A DNA stretch of 33,521 bases from Planctomycetota bacterium (GTDB taxonomy: Bacteria; Planctomycetota; Phycisphaerae; Sedimentisphaerales; Anaerobacaceae): contig JAGLSG010000088.1 of the NCBI GenBank assembly GCA_023135865.1, forward strand, positions 1-33,521. The letters are read 5' to 3'. Both the position numbers and the translations under genes were made by a program. The notes under the pieces are model-generated. The model saw only the letters and a list, made by a program, of their open reading frames with translations, ran no database searches and was not told the DNA's origin. Positions 25,196-32,126 of this stretch are shown here, one piece after another (position 1 is the first letter of the stretch; every line of letters starts with the position of its first letter).

Positions 25196-25480
25196 GCAGG
25201 ATAGAGCGAGGAGTTGAGAGAGAAAGAGGCGGGAGCTGAGAGAGAGTGAGATGTCGGAGGAGAGGGAGAGGAAAGAGTAGGGAGAAAGTGGAGAGGTGAG
25301 AGTAGAGAGAGTGTCGAAGCAGAGGCAGGGTGAGTGAGTTGGAGAGAAAAGGGAAAGAGGCAGGGAGAGTAGAGAGCAGGAGAGTTGGTCGAGAGAGAGT
25401 TCTATAGGAAGAGGATTTTTAGTAAATAGTAACTGGTTTCAAAGTTAGAAATTGGCTTAATGGAGGATAGAGAGAGGATG
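25196..25480 (+). ncRNA. Purine-rich, GGA-repeat tract, candidate non-coding RNA or mRNA 3' region
   Basis: From 25201 to 25380 only 27 of 180 bases on the plus strand are pyrimidines by my count. The tract is low-complexity GAGAG/GGAGAG/AGGGAG with no open frame of note on either strand. Between 25199 and 25545 I count about 22 GGA triplets, roughly four times chance. On the RNA these resemble ribosome-site (AGGAGG) or CsrA-site (GGA) sequence. The region lies directly after the two small genes and should be on the sigma-54 transcript. It could also be a simple-sequence expansion without function, or form triplex DNA. Confidence 0.5.
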
Positions 25481-25485
25481 ATGAA

Positions 25486-25638
25486 TTTGGCCCAGTCGAT
25501 TTGGGCCAAAAAAACAGGGCTAATTCAACGGAGGAGAGGAGGAGGTTGAGTTAGCCCCGACAATTGTTAGCGTAACAAGCACACCTGTACCCAAAATTAC
25601 GCTAATAACAAAAAGCCCCCCAGGACATTTTTGTTATT
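25486..25638 (+). ncRNA. Structured RNA element: four hairpins, one with a GGAGGAGAGGAGGAG loop
   Basis: Hairpin 1 has a perfect 9-bp stem (25486-25494 with 25502-25510). Hairpin 2 has a 13-bp stem (25517-25529 with 25545-25557), including one U-G pair, and a 15-nt loop GGAGGAGAGGAGGAG (25530-25544). Hairpin 3 has a 12-bp stem (25564-25575 with 25597-25608), again with one G-U pair. Hairpin 4 has a perfect 11-bp stem (25604-25614 with 25628-25638) and a GCCCCCCAGGACA loop; its left arm overlaps the right arm of hairpin 3, so 3 and 4 exclude each other. Both wobble pairs hold only in a plus-strand RNA; on the other strand they become A-C or C-A mismatches. That indicates transcription from the sigma-54 promoter side. 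No known RNA family is recognised. Confidence 0.6.
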
Positions 25639-25806
25639 CAAATTTACTACTTACCAGCAGTTTTCCTTTCAAAAATTATTCGGCAATTCAGCTCTTTTGC
25701 AAAACTGACTATATACAGTTTAAGCTATAAACCAGCAAAAGCCAATTACGGTCATTACGTGTTTATTGAAGTAAAACAAAATTGCCCCAGGACACACCAA
25801 TTCGGG
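25639..25806. other. AT-rich spacer without a recognised feature
   Basis: No gene or strong motif is visible. A weak 6-bp stem (AAACTG/CAGTTT) lies around 25702-25721, and the string CCCAGGACA seen in the loop of hairpin 4 recurs near 25786. Confidence 0.4.
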
Positions 25807-25885
25807 GTCATTGCGAGCGAAGCGAAGCAATCTCAAAAACTCAAAAATCGAGATTGCCACGGCAGAGAAGCTGCCTCGCAATGAC
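25807..25885. repeat. REP-like palindromic element (GTCATTGCGAG type)
   Basis: It starts GTCATTGCGAG and ends with the inverse CTCGCAATGAC. Inside, GCAATCTC and GAGATTGC pair across an A-rich loop. A related half-element lies at 14460-14496. Elements with these ends are common between genes in many environmental bacteria. It sits between the convergent small-gene unit and the secretin operon. Confidence 0.75.
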
Positions 25886-25925
25886 AATGGTTGAGGTGCT
25901 ATTCTCTACAGAATAATTACAAATA

Positions 25926-25962
25926 TTAAAAAAACCGCTGTCTATTTGAAATAAACAGCGGT
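25926..25962 (-). terminator. Rho-independent terminator of the pilus operon
   Basis: Read on the minus strand, ACCGCTGT (25962-25955) pairs with ACAGCGGT (25941-25934), with a further AT stem inside, and a T-run follows (TTTTTTT, about 25934-25928). It lies 40 bp after the secretin stop, so it ends the minus-strand operon. Confidence 0.85.
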
Positions 25963-26001
25963 CTTGAATAAGCTCACTAAAAACAATTATTTAATTGTTC
26001 G

Positions 26002-27672
26002 TTATTTATTTTCCTCGGAAACATCACCAAAACTTACTTTTGACGTTTTGGCTTTTGGGATATTGGTTCTTTTAAGTGCTTCAATATCGTCCGGTGAAAG
26101 AGTCGGCTCTATAACAATTCGCGGAGTTATGAATATAAGCAATTCGTTGGTTTTCACCGATTCGCTCGTATCTGTGAACAGTCCTCCGAGCAAGGGCAAA
26201 TCGCCAAGTAAAGGCATTTTGCGAATGTCCTGCGTGATTTCCCTTTTGCGAAGTCCGCCGAGAACTACGGTCTGATTGTTCCTCACCAACGCTTTTGTGT
26301 CAAGCATTCGGGTACTTACGGTGGGAACAAGCAGGGCGCCTGTCGAGTCTCTCTGCTGGTCTTCAACAATGCCGAATTCAGGAATAATGTGTAATCTGAG
26401 CATTCCGTCTCTTGTAATGTGGGGTGTAACCTGAAGCTGTACACCGACATCCTTGAACTGAGTTGAAGTCATACTGCCGCCATCAGATGTTGCACTTTGC
26501 TCCTTGTATGGAATTTCGCGTACAATCTTAAATTGAGCTGTTTCATTGTCGAGTACGAGTATGCTCGGATTTGCGAGAAGGGTGGCTCCTACCTGTTTGT
26601 GAAGCATACTCAGAGCTATATCTATATCGACCATATCATTCATCAGACCAAAACGTATAGAGCCGCCGGTTTCACGGTCGAATCCGCCGCTTACAAATGG
26701 TCTGCTTCGATAACTTGTTGATTCTGTTGTTGTTTCCTGTGTTTTGACAATGCCTCTGCCGTCCGATGCCGGTGTTTCGGTTCTAACCGTTCCAGTACCA
26801 GTCGTTGCGGGTGATTGAGTTGTAACCGTTTCTGTAATTACTGGCGCTGTGGCATCGGGGTCGTCACTTTCGGTTATGGTGGTTGTGTAAGTATCAGTAG
26901 CTGATGTATCGGTTGTGGTGGTTGTGTAAGTATCAGTAGCAGGCGTATGAGTATCCGTTATCGTTTCTTTGTCTGTTTTTGTGATGGTGTCAATGGCTGT
27001 ATTGCGGCCGGCATCCCAATCTACTATAACATCGAAACTTTCTGTGCTGGTTATGTCATAGATTCTAACCTCAACCATAATCTGCGGTGTGATGCGGTCG
27101 ATTTCCTCAATGAAAGTATCAATCGCCTTGATTTTGCTCTCAGTGTCAGTAACGATTATGTTACTCGTGCCGGGACTGGAAGACAGTGAGCCGCGATTGG
27201 ATATGAATTTTTCCAACGACTTTTCGACTTCATCAACGTTTGCATAAATGATGCGGTATATCCTATTGACAAGCTTTTCAGATTCGTCACTGATTTCTGC
27301 TGAAGGAGCTATTCTTATCATATTTTTATCGAGAATATAGCCAAAATCGTGCGCTCTAAGAATGTTGTTAAGTGCCTCCTCGAGAGGAATCTCCGTTAGC
27401 GTAGCGGTCACATTTCCGAATACTTTGGGACTCTTGACAATATCAACATCGGCTTGCTCGGCCATTATTCGCAGTACGTCTTCGATTGCCGTATCCCTGA
27501 AATCAACGCTGATTTTTTTCTGCATCCGCTGCTCAAGCGATGTTAAGACCTCCTTGTTTACAGAATTCGGGTCATTATTTTCGGCGTCGGTTGCTGCCGG
27601 CGTTGCGCAGATGAATGTCACAAGCACTAACAGCCATATTCCTTTTCTTGTTTTTTTTATAAAACCGCTCAT
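26002..27672 (-). CDS. pilQ: Outer-membrane secretin (PilQ/GspD family) with Thr-rich repeat insertion
   Basis: Forms the outer-membrane channel for the pilus. I choose ATG 27672 because AGGAAGGA lies 7 bp upstream; the ATG at 27699 has no ribosome site. The 556-aa product has a signal peptide to about residue 30 (ending TPAATDA). An STN/N-domain follows (ISVDFRDTAIEDVLRIMAEQ, then LTEIPLEEALNNIL), then a second N-domain with SSPGTSNIIVTDTESKIKAI. The secretin domain is at the C-terminal half (QVTPHITRDGMLRL, VLGGLRKREI, PLLGDLPLLGGLF, LLIFITPRIV). Between the first secretin strand and GGSIRFGL, about residues 220-325 are Thr-rich, with a 13-residue unit repeated (TDTYTTTTTDTSA, TDTYTTTITESDD). 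It could be a type II secretion GspD, but PilM/N/O upstream favour PilQ. Confidence 0.9.
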   Translation of the reverse strand: MSGFIKKTRKGIWLLVLVTFICATPAATDAENNDPNSVNKEVLTSLEQRMQKKISVDFRDTAIEDVLRIMAEQADVDIVKSPKVFGNVTATLTEIPLEEALNNILRAHDFGYILDKNMIRIAPSAEISDESEKLVNRIYRIIYANVDEVEKSLEKFISNRGSLSSSPGTSNIIVTDTESKIKAIDTFIEEIDRITPQIMVEVRIYDITSTESFDVIVDWDAGRNTAIDTITKTDKETITDTHTPATDTYTTTTTDTSATDTYTTTITESDDPDATAPVITETVTTQSPATTGTGTVRTETPASDGRGIVKTQETTTESTSYRSRPFVSGGFDRETGGSIRFGLMNDMVDIDIALSMLHKQVGATLLANPSILVLDNETAQFKIVREIPYKEQSATSDGGSMTSTQFKDVGVQLQVTPHITRDGMLRLHIIPEFGIVEDQQRDSTGALLVPTVSTRMLDTKALVRNNQTVVLGGLRKREITQDIRKMPLLGDLPLLGGLFTDTSESVKTNELLIFITPRIVIEPTLSPDDIEALKRTNIPKAKTSKVSFGDVSEENK

Positions 27673-27732
27673 AACAGTTTCCTTCCTAATTGTGTTCATT
27701 GTTCATTAACAGTTTTTTTATCTATGAACTAA

Positions 27733-28731
27733 TTATTTTTGGACCTTTTGTCCCCACGTTTTTCCATTAAGTTCAAACACTACGCCGTCTTCGAGTATTT
27801 TTACGACAGTTGCATCGGATATTTTATCTCCTTCATGCACAATTTGTGTGCCTACGATTGCAGCTGCCTGGTCCTTACTGTGGACGATTCCTTTTACAAT
27901 AAATTGTCCGCCCACTGCATAGCCGGCAGATTCAGAACCCTGTTTCATAGGGTCGCGTATCGCTTCAGGATACGGATTGGGTATTTCCCAGTTAATCTTG
28001 CTTGCCGATGCAGTACCAGCTGTATCCACCGCAGCCGAATTCTCAGAAAGAGCCGCTTGTGGACTGGCTGAACCGAAAGTGCGAATAAGGACGATAATAA
28101 AAACCACAACAAGAATCGGCATAAGTATGAGCATTTTCTTTTGCCTTGGGTCTTCGACCTTACTGGTGAGCTTCTGGATTTTTCTCGTTAGCTTTTCTGT
28201 TATTGGTTTTAAGCTGTGCGAAAGCTGAACAGTTTTATCTGCTACAAATTCGGCATTTTTTCGCCATTGAATGTGTTTTACTTTTTCGATTAAAACCAAA
28301 GTTAAACTAATTACTGTTTGCCAGATTTTACGCCAATCAATTCTCGCAAAAAGCTGTTTGACTGAATCAATTTTTATTTTTTGTTTTATGGTTTCAATTT
28401 TCTTTTTAGTTGGTTCTGATATTTCGGCTATTTCTGTTTCCGGTTGCAGCGGCTTTGGCTCAAATGTTACTTTTTGCTCCAGCTGACCTGGCGTGGCAAC
28501 TTTTGGTTTTTGTATAACATCTTCAACTGGCTTTTCAACCAACTCGACAACCGGCTCGACAAAATCGTCTATTGAAGCCGGCTTTGAAATAATGTCATCA
28601 TTCGCTTTTGGCGGCTGGCTCAGCGGCTGCGAATATATGTGCGGCTTCTGCTCAGTGTCGTTTTTCGGAATCGGCACGCCGTCAAAAATTGATGATATTT
28701 TCTTATGAAGTCCTGTTCTATCTTTTGGCAT
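27733..28731 (-). CDS. PilP/GspC-like inner-membrane protein with long cytoplasmic N-terminus
   Basis: This 332-aa protein has a Pro/Glu/Lys-rich, probably disordered cytoplasmic region (about 1-110), a basic helical region (about 110-198), one transmembrane helix (about 200-217) and a periplasmic end. The last 55 residues (GGQFIVKGIVHSKDQAAAIV, then VHEGDKISDATVVKI, DGVVFELNGKTW) form the small beta domain of PilP/GspC that contacts secretin N-domains. Classical PilP is a lipoprotein of about 175 aa; this one has no lipobox and is anchored by a helix as GspC is. The start overlaps parA by 14 bp, with a GGAG site inside parA, so the two are coupled. It precedes the secretin by 60 bp. Confidence 0.75.
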   Translation of the reverse strand: MPKDRTGLHKKISSIFDGVPIPKNDTEQKPHIYSQPLSQPPKANDDIISKPASIDDFVEPVVELVEKPVEDVIQKPKVATPGQLEQKVTFEPKPLQPETEIAEISEPTKKKIETIKQKIKIDSVKQLFARIDWRKIWQTVISLTLVLIEKVKHIQWRKNAEFVADKTVQLSHSLKPITEKLTRKIQKLTSKVEDPRQKKMLILMPILVVVFIIVLIRTFGSASPQAALSENSAAVDTAGTASASKINWEIPNPYPEAIRDPMKQGSESAGYAVGGQFIVKGIVHSKDQAAAIVGTQIVHEGDKISDATVVKILEDGVVFELNGKTWGQKVQK

Positions 28732-29482
28732 TGCTTATCTCCTCAACGAGAGCTTTGTATTCAATTGCACCTTTACTTTGCGGAGCGTAAGTCAGAATCG
28801 ATTCGCCTGCGCTTGGTGCTTCGGCAAGACGAATCGTTCGGTGAATCACAGTATCAAACATAAGCTCACCGAAAAACTCCTGCATTTGGCTGCGTATCTG
28901 TTTACTTAGAAGTGTCCTGTTTTCAACGAAAGTCATAAGCACGCCGAGAATTTTCAGCTGACGATTGAAACGCTCTTTGACAATGTCAATCGTTTCTAAC
29001 AGCTGCTTTAATCCCTCAAGAGCATAATAATGAGTTTGAACCGGAATTATAATATCCGAACTTGCCACAAGGGCATTTAGTGTAAGCAAACTAAGCGAAG
29101 GCGAGCAGTCAATAATGCACATATCGTAATTACCGCCGACAAATGCCAGCTGCTGACTTAATGCGTATTCTCTGCCTTGCAGCATTGTCAAATTGGAATC
29201 AACACCGCTGAGCAGGACATTGCTCGGAGCTAAATCCAGTCCGTCAATTCGGCTGGGGATTATTATTTCAGAAATTGAAGTTTGATTATCGCACATGGCA
29301 TCATAAATGGTTTTCTCCATCTGCTCCGGCTCAAAACCAAGTCCGAGAGTTGTATGTCCCTGAGGGTCAAGGTCAACGAGCAAAACCTGTTTGCCGGCCA
29401 TAGCGAGAGCGGATGCGACATTTACAGCTGTGGTAGTTTTGCCGCAGCCGCCTTTCTGATTTGCTATAGCTATTGTTCTCAT
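28718..29482 (-). CDS. ParA/Soj-family ATPase encoded within the pilus operon
   Basis: A 254-aa ParA-type ATPase with deviant Walker A K10-GGCGKTT, Walker A' LLVDLDPQGH and Walker B CIIDCSPSLS. ANQKGGCGKTTTAVNVASAL at the start and RLAEAPSAGESIL near the end are typical of Soj/ParA. No parB gene or parS site is visible next to it, so chromosome partition is unlikely. Inside a pil operon such a protein more likely positions the pilus machine, as related MinD/ParA-like proteins do for flagella, pili and chemotaxis arrays. It lies 34 bp after pilO and overlaps the PilP-like gene. Confidence 0.92.
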   Translation of the reverse strand: MRTIAIANQKGGCGKTTTAVNVASALAMAGKQVLLVDLDPQGHTTLGLGFEPEQMEKTIYDAMCDNQTSISEIIIPSRIDGLDLAPSNVLLSGVDSNLTMLQGREYALSQQLAFVGGNYDMCIIDCSPSLSLLTLNALVASSDIIIPVQTHYYALEGLKQLLETIDIVKERFNRQLKILGVLMTFVENRTLLSKQIRSQMQEFFGELMFDTVIHRTIRLAEAPSAGESILTYAPQSKGAIEYKALVEEISNAKR

Positions 29483-29516
29483 AAGTTAATATCCAATAAT
29501 TTTTATGCAGTTCGTA

Positions 29517-30089
29517 TTAACTGCCCTTCATATTCTTAACAAAAACAGCCAACTCCATATCTATCAGCGGCTGCGATTTATCACAGTCTTTCTGCGTTAT
29601 TTTGAATTCATCCACAAAAATAATTGGGCGATGTCGTTCAAGTGAATTCAGAAAAGCAGCACACCGATTAAAGCTGGCATTGAAACTTACGTTTATACGC
29701 TTTTCATTTATGTAGCTGTACTCTTGTCCCTGCAAGTTTTGACATTTATTTTTGAATCCGATTTTGAAGGCAGAGACCTTTTTTTCAGATGCGATTTTAC
29801 CTATGTCAAAAGTCAGATTAGCTGAATCTTCAAAATCGACCACAAAATCGGTCAGTTTGCTGCGCAAAAGCTCAATTTGTTCGCTGAGCTTGTCTTTATT
29901 GTCCTGGAGAGTGGCGCTTATGGCGTATTCGTAGTTTTCTTTCTGTGAAATCAATTGCTTTTTAAGCGATTGCATTTGTTTTCTCTGCGGAACCAGCATA
30001 GTTGTGTAGCCGAACAGCAGTAGTACAAAGCCGCCGCACCATACCATGGCTATTGTAGTAATATATTTTTTGAAAGCTGATTTTGTCAT
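29517..30089 (-). CDS. pilO: Type IV pilus alignment protein PilO-like
   Basis: Chosen start ATG 30089 gives 190 aa beginning MTKSAFKKYITTIAMVWCGG. The frame is open to ATG 30131, inside the end of pilN, but the downstream start leaves a clean short N-terminus before the membrane helix (about residues 10-30), and AGGAG lies upstream at an 11-bp spacing. The helix is followed by a periplasmic coiled coil (about 35-80) and a C-terminal alpha/beta domain with INVSFNASFNRCAAFLNSLE, the ferredoxin-like fold of PilO. It pairs with PilN in the inner-membrane alignment complex. Sequence similarity is weak; order and topology carry the call. Confidence 0.75.
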   Translation of the reverse strand: MTKSAFKKYITTIAMVWCGGFVLLLFGYTTMLVPQRKQMQSLKKQLISQKENYEYAISATLQDNKDKLSEQIELLRSKLTDFVVDFEDSANLTFDIGKIASEKKVSAFKIGFKNKCQNLQGQEYSYINEKRINVSFNASFNRCAAFLNSLERHRPIIFVDEFKITQKDCDKSQPLIDMELAVFVKNMKGS

Positions 30090-30108
30090 TTCTAACTTCG
30101 CTCCTGCG

Positions 30109-30765
30109 TTACATTTCTGATTTGAAAACACAGTTTATTTCATAAAAAACAACGTCTTTTTCCTTGTAATTTTCAACCTGCTGAGATACCTGCACAGTTT
30201 CAAGTTTTGAACCAAGATTTTCAGGCAGCAGGAGCTGCCGGCGAAAATCCCGCACTTCTTTGGCACTGTCATATTTGGCATTGGCCATTATTTTCATATA
30301 AAGTGTTCTAACAGGAACCGAGACGGAAATCATTTTTTCAAAGTTTTCTTTGCTTGGAACGCTTTTACTTACAAAATTTTGCTTAACAGAAAGTTTAGTT
30401 AATACAACTGAATTCGGCAGATTCTTTATCATTGTTTCCAGGACCGGCGACCACTGCATATGATTGGCAATGGCAGAGGATACATCCGAAAGGCAGCCGT
30501 TTATAGTTTTTTTCTCGTTTTCGAGCGACCTTTGCAGATTCACCGCTTCAGCTAATTTATTCGTATTTGATTCGTAATTTCTTATCTCCTGAGTTCGCAC
30601 GGAGATGATGATTGTAGTGCGGAGATAATAGCCGAACATAGCCATTGCGATGAGCAGCGGTATGATAAAAGCTATTGCCATAACAGCAATGCTTTCAGGC
30701 CGACTCTTTATCGGAATGCCCTGTCCCTTTAATAAATCTATTTTGAACATAGCTTGATTTTTCAT
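30109..30765 (-). CDS. pilN: Type IV pilus alignment protein PilN-like
   Basis: A 218-aa bitopic protein. The short cytoplasmic N-terminus has FKIDLLKGQGIPIK, in the place of the conserved INLLP segment that binds PilM. A transmembrane helix lies at about 27-48, then a periplasmic coiled coil (about 50-95) and a C-terminal domain with LPNSVVLTKLSV. It starts 11 bp after pilM stops, with AGGG in front. It lacks strong sequence landmarks, so the call rests on the N-terminal motif, topology and gene order. Confidence 0.8.
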   Translation of the reverse strand: MKNQAMFKIDLLKGQGIPIKSRPESIAVMAIAFIIPLLIAMAMFGYYLRTTIIISVRTQEIRNYESNTNKLAEAVNLQRSLENEKKTINGCLSDVSSAIANHMQWSPVLETMIKNLPNSVVLTKLSVKQNFVSKSVPSKENFEKMISVSVPVRTLYMKIMANAKYDSAKEVRDFRRQLLLPENLGSKLETVQVSQQVENYKEKDVVFYEINCVFKSEM

Positions 30766-30776
30766 TTTATGCCCTA

Positions 30777-31835
30777 TTAGATACTCCTCATAGCAAGTCC
30801 GGCTGCGACCGCGAGAGCAGGCCCATTTTTAGTCACAATTTCCGGAAGGTCTATTTGTTGTGCTGATTCATCGTACGCCATTTCATCAAAGGGATTCCAC
30901 AGCACAGCTGCCGTAGGAAGCTGCTCATTGAGTATTTCAACGAAACCTTCGACAAGTGCAAAGCCGCCGCAAACAAATATTTTATCAATAACAGCCGACT
31001 GCTCCTGAGCTGTGTAGTATCTTAGAGTTTCAGTAACATCAACGACGAGCTTTCGGCAGGCCTCTTCGAGCAATTTCGGATTCGGTGCTTTGTGCCTGAT
31101 GTCCAGTTTTTCGTAGCCACTTTCTGTTACGGCGTATTCGCCGTGCTTGGCGATTTCCTTTATAATATCTCTTCCGGCGTACGACAAGTCGCGAACGAAA
31201 GGAAGACCATTGTCACCCATAATCACCAGGTTCGTAAAAGAATTTCCAACATTCAAAATAGCTGTCGTTTGTCCCTGCTGGAATTTATTATGTTCACCGA
31301 AATAGTTTAAAAGAGCCAATCCGTCAACGTCCATCATAACGGTGTTAAGCGAAGTGTTTTTAACGAGATGTGTTTTTTTGTTTATAATTTTATTTGTAGC
31401 TGCAACCATAACACCACGAATGTTATTTTTGTCATTGCTTGGCACCACCTGATAATCAACAACACCTTCATCAACATTGAAAGGGCAGACCTGCTTGGCT
31501 TCCATTAGAGCTGCTCCCGCTATTTCATCGTTCGCGAGAGATGGAAACTTGAAACGACGAACCGCAACTTCCGGCCCACAAATTCCGCAAACCGCAAACG
31601 GCGTTTGAATTCCAGTAATAAGGAGAGAATCACGAATAGCTTTGGCTGTGTTTATTTCCTGATGAGTTTTTCCATCCTCATCTGCTTCAATGATATCAAC
31701 AATACCAGCGGCGTTGACAGTCCAGTGCGAATTATTTTTGCTAAGCTGGACCATCTTTACCGAAGACGTACCAATGTCGAGGCCAAAGACTTCATCGTGG
31801 TCGATTTGAAGCAATTTTTTCAAATTAAAATCCAT
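30777..31835 (-). CDS. pilM: Type IV pilus assembly protein PilM (actin-like ATPase)
   Basis: A cytoplasmic actin-like protein that binds the PilN tail and links the alignment complex to the pilus motor. ATG 31835 is preferred and gives 352 aa beginning MDFNLKKLLQIDHDEVFGLD, close to the usual PilM start; the longer frame to 31889 adds 18 unconserved residues. Nucleotide-binding motifs: GLDIGTSSVKMVQL (phosphate 1), LNVGNSFTNLVIM (phosphate 2, with the adjoining FVRDLSYAGRDI) and KIFVCGGFALVEGF (adenosine). The leader is 290 bp long and separates it from the prepilin-like genes, so a promoter probably lies there, though I see no strong one. Confidence 0.92.
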   Translation of the reverse strand: MDFNLKKLLQIDHDEVFGLDIGTSSVKMVQLSKNNSHWTVNAAGIVDIIEADEDGKTHQEINTAKAIRDSLLITGIQTPFAVCGICGPEVAVRRFKFPSLANDEIAGAALMEAKQVCPFNVDEGVVDYQVVPSNDKNNIRGVMVAATNKIINKKTHLVKNTSLNTVMMDVDGLALLNYFGEHNKFQQGQTTAILNVGNSFTNLVIMGDNGLPFVRDLSYAGRDIIKEIAKHGEYAVTESGYEKLDIRHKAPNPKLLEEACRKLVVDVTETLRYYTAQEQSAVIDKIFVCGGFALVEGFVEILNEQLPTAAVLWNPFDEMAYDESAQQIDLPEIVTKNGPALAVAAGLAMRSI

Positions 31836-32059
31836 TTTGTATCTCACATACACAATAGTGTTCTCGTTCACACATACCTCTTGCGGCATCTATGCGTATG
31901 TCGGCTTAAAAAAGGAGATGTTTAATCTTAAAATTATGATGTGCAGCAGCGAAATAGTGGTTGTGTGCTTTTATTGCATATAGCCCTATAAAAAACAGGC
32001 GACTGATTATTTAAGCGGCTTTTTTGAAACAGGAATAATTTATTGCTGGAAAAAATAGA

Positions 32060-32076
32060 AATGTTCTTGAAACATT
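32060..32076 (-). terminator. Weak terminator-like hairpin after the pilX-like gene
   Basis: On the minus strand AATGTT (32076-32071) pairs with AACATT (32065-32060) across a 5-nt loop, followed by a T-rich run (TCTATTTTTT). The stem is only AT-rich and 6 bp long, so termination may be partial and the pilW-pilX and pilM-secretin genes may still be joined. Confidence 0.35.
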
Positions 32077-32126
32077 ATCGGGCGTTTTTGGGCGTTACAA
32101 ATGGTACATAGCTTACGATGAACTCA

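Noticed and set aside
25486-25510. Hairpin 1 as a terminator
   Set aside because: It is followed by A-runs on the plus strand and by no T-run on the minus strand.
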